From contig LVLI01001373.1 of NCBI GenBank assembly GCA_001687465.1, positions 1 through 18,846 on the forward strand: a stretch of DNA of 18,846 nucleotides, given 5' to 3'. The first letter of the stretch is position 1. Every line of letters begins with the position of its first letter. The position numbers were made by a program, and so were the translations under genes. The notes beneath the pieces are model-generated. The model saw only the letters and a list, made by a program, of their open reading frames with translations, was not told the DNA's origin and made no database searches. Positions 10,401-16,400 of this stretch are shown here, in pieces. This stretch comes from Halocafeteria seosinensis (lineage: Eukaryota; Sar; Bigyra; Bicosoecida).

Positions 10401-13400
10401 TACACTAGTGGGGAGATACATGGACGATATGCAGGAGGCATAACAGGTGGACAGCTAGGAGACTTTACACTTACTCGACCACACCAGATATTCATAAGAA
10501 ACACTTTCGCGTCGGGACCTGTGCGGCACATTGATGCCGGGGGCATAATCGGAAGCGTCGATGATCAATTCGAAGGAAGCGCTGAAGTGGAGTATTCCGT
10601 GTTTAATGACAGCAATAGAGAGAAAATTGTTGGAGACAGATCAAAGGATGCATTACTGACTATGGGAAATTCCAATAAACTAACTGATATACGTGGACGT
10701 TTGTATCGGTATGACAATATCCAGCAGTGGGAGAATGAAATCTGGGATGTTAAGGCATTTGACCAACTGCCCATTTTACGCTTTCAGCTGCTAGAAACAA
10801 ATCAGAATGTGACTGTACCTCCTTCGCCGGATTTGCGAAACAGCATCATGCAGGGCAGAGAGAAATGCTTTCGGTTCGTTCCTGATCAAAACCTCTTTCA
10901 AATAACGTGTAGTGTGATAGAATGGAGACTCCATGGTTATAGCAGGGAAACCCACATTTCTCTGACTGCCAATGAAACAGTAGATGGTGGCCGTAATGCC
11001 AGTATTGTAGACTTGACTGGAATTGCCTATTTTTTGGGTTTATTCAAGGTGAGGGAAGATGTCAGGTCATTTGCTGACGCTCCTGTGATTCGAAATGTGC
11101 ATACTAAGAACGGAACGACTGCATTTGACGGAGGATTTATTGTTCGACGTAAGCAACGATTCTTCATTGTTGATAGCTGCAGCTCAACAGGGGACATTAA
11201 GGATGAGGGTGGTGGCATTTGTGGTTATGGTTGCGGGAAAGACTATGGAGAGATCATCGTTTCCAATTCAACTTCCACTGGCCAAATCATTCATGGTGCA
11301 GGTGGTATAGTGGGAGGAGGAACTGCGAGAGATGGTGGCATTGTGCACGTAACAGACTGCCATTCTACCGGGGAAATTGTTGAGCGTGGAGGAGGTATCG
11401 CAGGCAGTAGTAGCGGAAGAAGTGGAACCCTGGATATAGAACAATGCTTTGCTACTGGAATGGTTGGACAACTTGCGGGTGGTATTACTGGAGAGAGAAC
11501 CGGGATGTATGGTGGGACCGTGCGTATACGACGATGCCATTCTACGGGGAACGTGGAATCACATGGGGCAGGAGGAATTTGCGGGAGTAATGCGGTCGAA
11601 TCTAGAGGCCAAGTCTTTGTTGAGCAATCCTATTCAACTGGTGATATTCGCGAAGCTGCTGAAGCTGCTGGTGGTATTATGGGAGCTTACGCTGGTGGGT
11701 CTGGGCATGTGGTAATTAGACAGTGTTACAGCACCGGAGAAATATCTGCTCAGCGCAGTGGTGGTATAACAGGAGCAAGGGCGGCTCGTAAAGACGGACA
11801 CGTACACATAGCGGACTCCTACACTCGAGGAAATATACGTGGAAAATACGCGGGAGGTATAACGGGTGGATATGTGGGTGGAAGTAGGCAAGACCTTCAA
11901 CCAGGTCAGATGCATATCGCGAATACTTACTCTTCCGGTGCTTTGAGTGACATCGACGCTGGTGGAATTATTGGAAGTGTTCGGGATGGTTTTGCAGGTG
12001 AACTTTACGTAGAGTATTCAGTATATCATAAAGGTAGACTTGTTGGAAGTGATCCAGGAAATAATACCGTGAATGCAACGGGGAACTCCAACAACCTCAA
12101 TGACATTCGAGGCCAACTTTATCACTACAATGGTACGCAAAGATGGAGCAAGGATTTTTGGACTATCAATGGAGCCACAGGGCTACCTATTCTGCGTTTT
12201 CAAACGCACTCTCCGCCATCTGATCAACCCGTGACTGCCACTACTTCCCCGTCCATGCAACCTCCAAGTCCGACTCGCACTCCATCAGGGACAATTTCAC
12301 CAACATCGACAGCGATGCCGACTTCTTCTCCAACGAGTACAGTAACTCCGACGACGACACCATCAAATGGTTTTCGGAATCTAACGGAAACTGAAAAGGC
12401 GATTTCGGCTTGTGGAAAGAAAAATCCCTTTAATTGTGCTACCGCTGTCTTTGGGGAGACTGAGACGACAGCGTTTAACTCTGAACGCCAGAATGACAGC
12501 TTCACGGGAGTAAGCTTTAAAGTTGATGTACAGAGCGCTGAAGGCACTCCAGCTGATGTCCAACTAAGATGTGGTTCCGTCGCTACTGCAAGTGACGAAA
12601 ACGAAATTGTGTATAGTGGCTGCCAGGACCAATACGTGAATACAAATCTTGATTTGCCATTGCCTATCATTCATAGACCAGTAGTAGTTTTCAATGCATC
12701 CTGCGTCGGGTCGAGGAGTACTTCATCGTCGTGCAGGATGTTAAGCTATGATGTGCGTCTCTTCTTTCATCAGAGTGCAACCTCGCGCATCCAATCTCAA
12801 CTTCCATTACTCCGACAGAGAGCTACTGTGTCGCGAAGAAGACAGTTGGACGACTCCGCACAGATCTTAGTTCCCATGAACTTACGTATACAAGTCGACG
12901 ATGAAATAATTACTTCTGCTAGCCCCTCAATGTCGATCGATATTTCGAAATTCGTTGAAACCAGAACTCTAGATGTGTCCCTGCAACCTCAGTCTCTTTC
13001 TATTGATGAGGGAAGAAATGCATCTACTACTAACGCTTCCCAAGTGATACAACGTTCTGTGATTTTGAGCATGGAGGCCAACCAGAGATATCGCTGGAGT
13101 AAACCAAGTGAGTTGGAAGGTATCGCCATTCTGCCTGAGTCGGGAGAATCTGGGAACACCGCGGTCACTATGGAGATGACCCTCGCATTCGATATTGAAC
13201 AAGCGCTTCAAGGTCTATTAGTATCTTATGTCCACGTGACAGTGGCCGACATTGGACTTGATGTATCTACAGTCCTAGAGGTCGCCATTTCGCTTCGAGT
13301 TCGCGAAGGTCATTTCGAGGTGATACAAAATAGTTTTAATGTTCAGATGAGCTTCGCTGACCCACCTCGGTCGCGCACAATACGAGCAGCGAATGACGGT

Positions 13401-16400
13401 AATTATCTCGTAAATTGGAAAGCCCGAATGTATACTTCCGGTGGACACGAGGTTTCTGGTGGTAGTGCTTCCTCGTTTTGGGCTCGACCGACGGCTGGTG
13501 TGCTTCCCGCTGAGGGCAGTATTGCAGCTAGTACCGAAAAAGAAGCACTTCTGCAAGTGGAGATGGTCCCCAGCAATGTCAACGCGTCTGGGCTGTTCGA
13601 AGCTTGGCTTCTTATCGAGACTGACTCCAGAAACGGTGAGAGCCAAGCGTTATCTAAAGATCCTTCATCTGTAGGTGCGTCGAGGTTGAAGGGGCAACGA
13701 TTCTGGGTGCGCCTTAGTCTCCTGGTAACATCCGTTTTCGTATGTCCTGAGAGACCTCTGGAAGCTGAGCTGACACCAAACGAAGGAATGTCGGTGAATT
13801 GGGATGTGCTGAATGTAGACAGACAGTCAGTGTTTGTCATGCCTCGCTTATTTACGCTCGAACTGAACGATAGTGGAAGGGCCATGGATTCCACATTGCA
13901 GGATAACGTTATGAAATTCGGAAATTGGCTTCACTTTAATCCTGCTTCCGCGGTCATAAATGCTGATAATCGAAGAACTTTTCGAGCAACAATACGTTAT
14001 CCGCAGGAGATGCTTACCTATAATAAATCGAAAAACAGTTTTAGCGCGTTCGCATATATCCCGGTGATACGATATTCACTATCGATACTCACCTTCCAGC
14101 AGTGGCTGGCTGACGAACGGTTTGCGGACTCGCGTGACACTAGGGATTTATCGCTAAGAACTGTGTTCTCCCCAGGGTCCGCAGATCCCTTAAAGTCGCG
14201 TATTGTTCCACGAGTAGATCGTGGCTTCGTAAACGAACGCCTTCGAGTTGATGTGGTTCTAGCAGATGTCTTCGGAAATACCCCTGCTCGTTCTACATTT
14301 TCTGGTGAAAAAGTGCAGAGAAACTACGAAGGACATCCCTACGTGACAGTGATTGTTAGAGCTTTGGGAGACGATATCAGCGAGGCTGATATTAGTAGAG
14401 AATATCCTCTTAGGGTTCAACAGGGTGACGAATTAGGGAGCTTTTCAGTTTTCCTTACATTTACTGTCCAAGGCCGAGCATCAGTGAACGCAAGATTGAA
14501 TAACGTATCCATTGAGAATACTGATGTCGTTTTGCAAACAAAGAGCGTGATTTGCCCGACGAGTGAGGTTCCTAACGAGAAAGGATCACAATGCTTATGC
14601 AAGGCTGGATTCGCTCGTCAAGAAGAAGAGGAAGCAAATGGTCGTGACGGCCAGTGTCTCCCATGCCCAGCAGGCCAATTCCTTTCTCAACCATCGAATA
14701 AGAGAAAATGTGACGCCTGTCCCTCGGACCATTTTTCACTAGAAGGAAGCAGTACATGTATTCCTTGTCCATCTAATGGTTTTGAATGCGTCAAAGGTCA
14801 GCTCCTCATGGAAGATGGCTATTGGTGCGAGGTCTGTGCGGTAAACAGTCCCATGCGGCCGACGAATCAGACGGTTCGTGGTTACATTGTGGAGAAGCTT
14901 CATGACGGGAACCCCGTTCGGCTGCATAAATGTGATCCTCCGTCTGCGTGTGTTGTCAACAATACCCACTTCTTCTTATCTGAGTGCTCAGGTGGTAGGA
15001 GTGGTCCCCTATGTGACTCTTGTCAAGCAGGATGGGTGAGGACAGAAGATGAATGCTTAGAGTGTCAAGACGAAGTCCGCAATGCGGCTATGGTCGTTTT
15101 GTGGGCACTAGTAGCGATTTTAGTTTTCGTCGGTATTAATGTTCAGGAGTTCAAAAGAACAATTTCATCGGAGAAAGAGAGTAATCATGATATTTCCGCA
15201 CAGCAAACGTTACCGCAAATTCATGGTGACAAGGTATCAGATCAGTCAATTGAATCCGAAGGGGTTATGGATCCTTTTTCCTATCTACAATCAGTCGTAC
15301 TTCTCGGTATTGATTATTTGCAAATCAATTCCATTTTATCAGAACTGGAGTATACCCCTTTCTCGGGGGACGCCAGATGGTATCGAGAATTCTCACGGCT
15401 ATTTTTGATGGATCCTACAAGACCCGATGCTTTCCATTGTGTATCGAGACTGCAATTCTTCGGGCTTTCCTTGATTTCGCTGTTATCTCCCTGGATAATC
15501 GTTATCCTTTCTCAATGGATTCAATACGTGATGTATGCGATCAAGAAGGGACAGAGAGTATATTGTGGCGACGCCTTCAAGTCCTCGCTAAATCCAGTTG
15601 CCATACTGCTTGGACAATTCCACACTGCCACAACAATGGCGGTAGTTAATACCTACAACATATATCCGCACAAAGTCTTCGACGAGCAACGCCTGCGGGC
15701 CGATTTGAGTGTAACAACGACCGGAGCGGAGTACACTGTACTAGCCATTATATCTGGGTTTACAGTTGCCACTGTTGTATTTGGTTTCCCAGTGTTTTTG
15801 GCCGTATCTCGCATATGGAAGCATAGAACAGCAACGAACAACAGCTTGCGACATGATTTCTTAAATATGATTGATGGATTACGAATTCGTAACCGTGGTT
15901 ATTTGTGGCCTGCTATGGAAATTCTAAGAAAATCAATACTTATAGTATTGGCATTTTTTGTGTCCGATGGGTTGGAGCAAGCTGTTTCCACTGCTACAGT
16001 TTTGATTATTTTCATGATCGTGGTGGGCATGATGCGGCCTTATAAACTGAAGTCACCCCTTAACAAGCTGGAAATGGTTAAGTCCCTGTGTTTACCAATT
16101 ACAGTTGGGCTAGGGCTTCTCAGACATTCTGTGAAAGACCCTGATGACGAAACGGTTGTTGATTATTTAGTTGTAGCTGTTCAGATGGTTATGCTTGTAT
16201 GGTTGCTTATAACGTTTGTTAAGCTTTTCTTGTTGGTCTTTAGAGAGGGTATCGATTGGTTCTTAGCGTGGATTCGCACGAACCGCTTCTGCAGGAAACT
16301 CGGATGCGATAGTAAGAGTGATCCAGAATCATCTCAACGATTTTCCAATATCATGGAACCGTCAGCATGTGGTGATCAAGTCGTCATAGATAATGACAAT

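Larger units (their letters stand above)
3654..12203 (+). repeat. Tandem super-repeat: three [linker-A-B] blocks
   Basis: The blocks span 3654-6341 (2,688 bp), 6342-9260 (2,919 bp) and 9261-12203 (2,943 bp). Each consists of a Ser/Thr/Pro linker, a type A unit, a short hinge and a type B unit. All three keep the frame. The alternation shows that duplication acted on the A-B pair rather than on single units. Confidence 0.88.

Noticed and set aside
2421-12203. Regularly spaced repeats considered as a CRISPR array or other non-coding array
   Set aside because: The periodicity (about 25-35 codons) is conserved at the protein level as GGIxG rungs with variable codons. There are no identical DNA repeats with unique spacers.
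13403-13894. Minus-strand open frame of 163 codons within the ectodomain
   Set aside because: It lies fully inside the secure sense frame and shows no recognisable motif or independent support.
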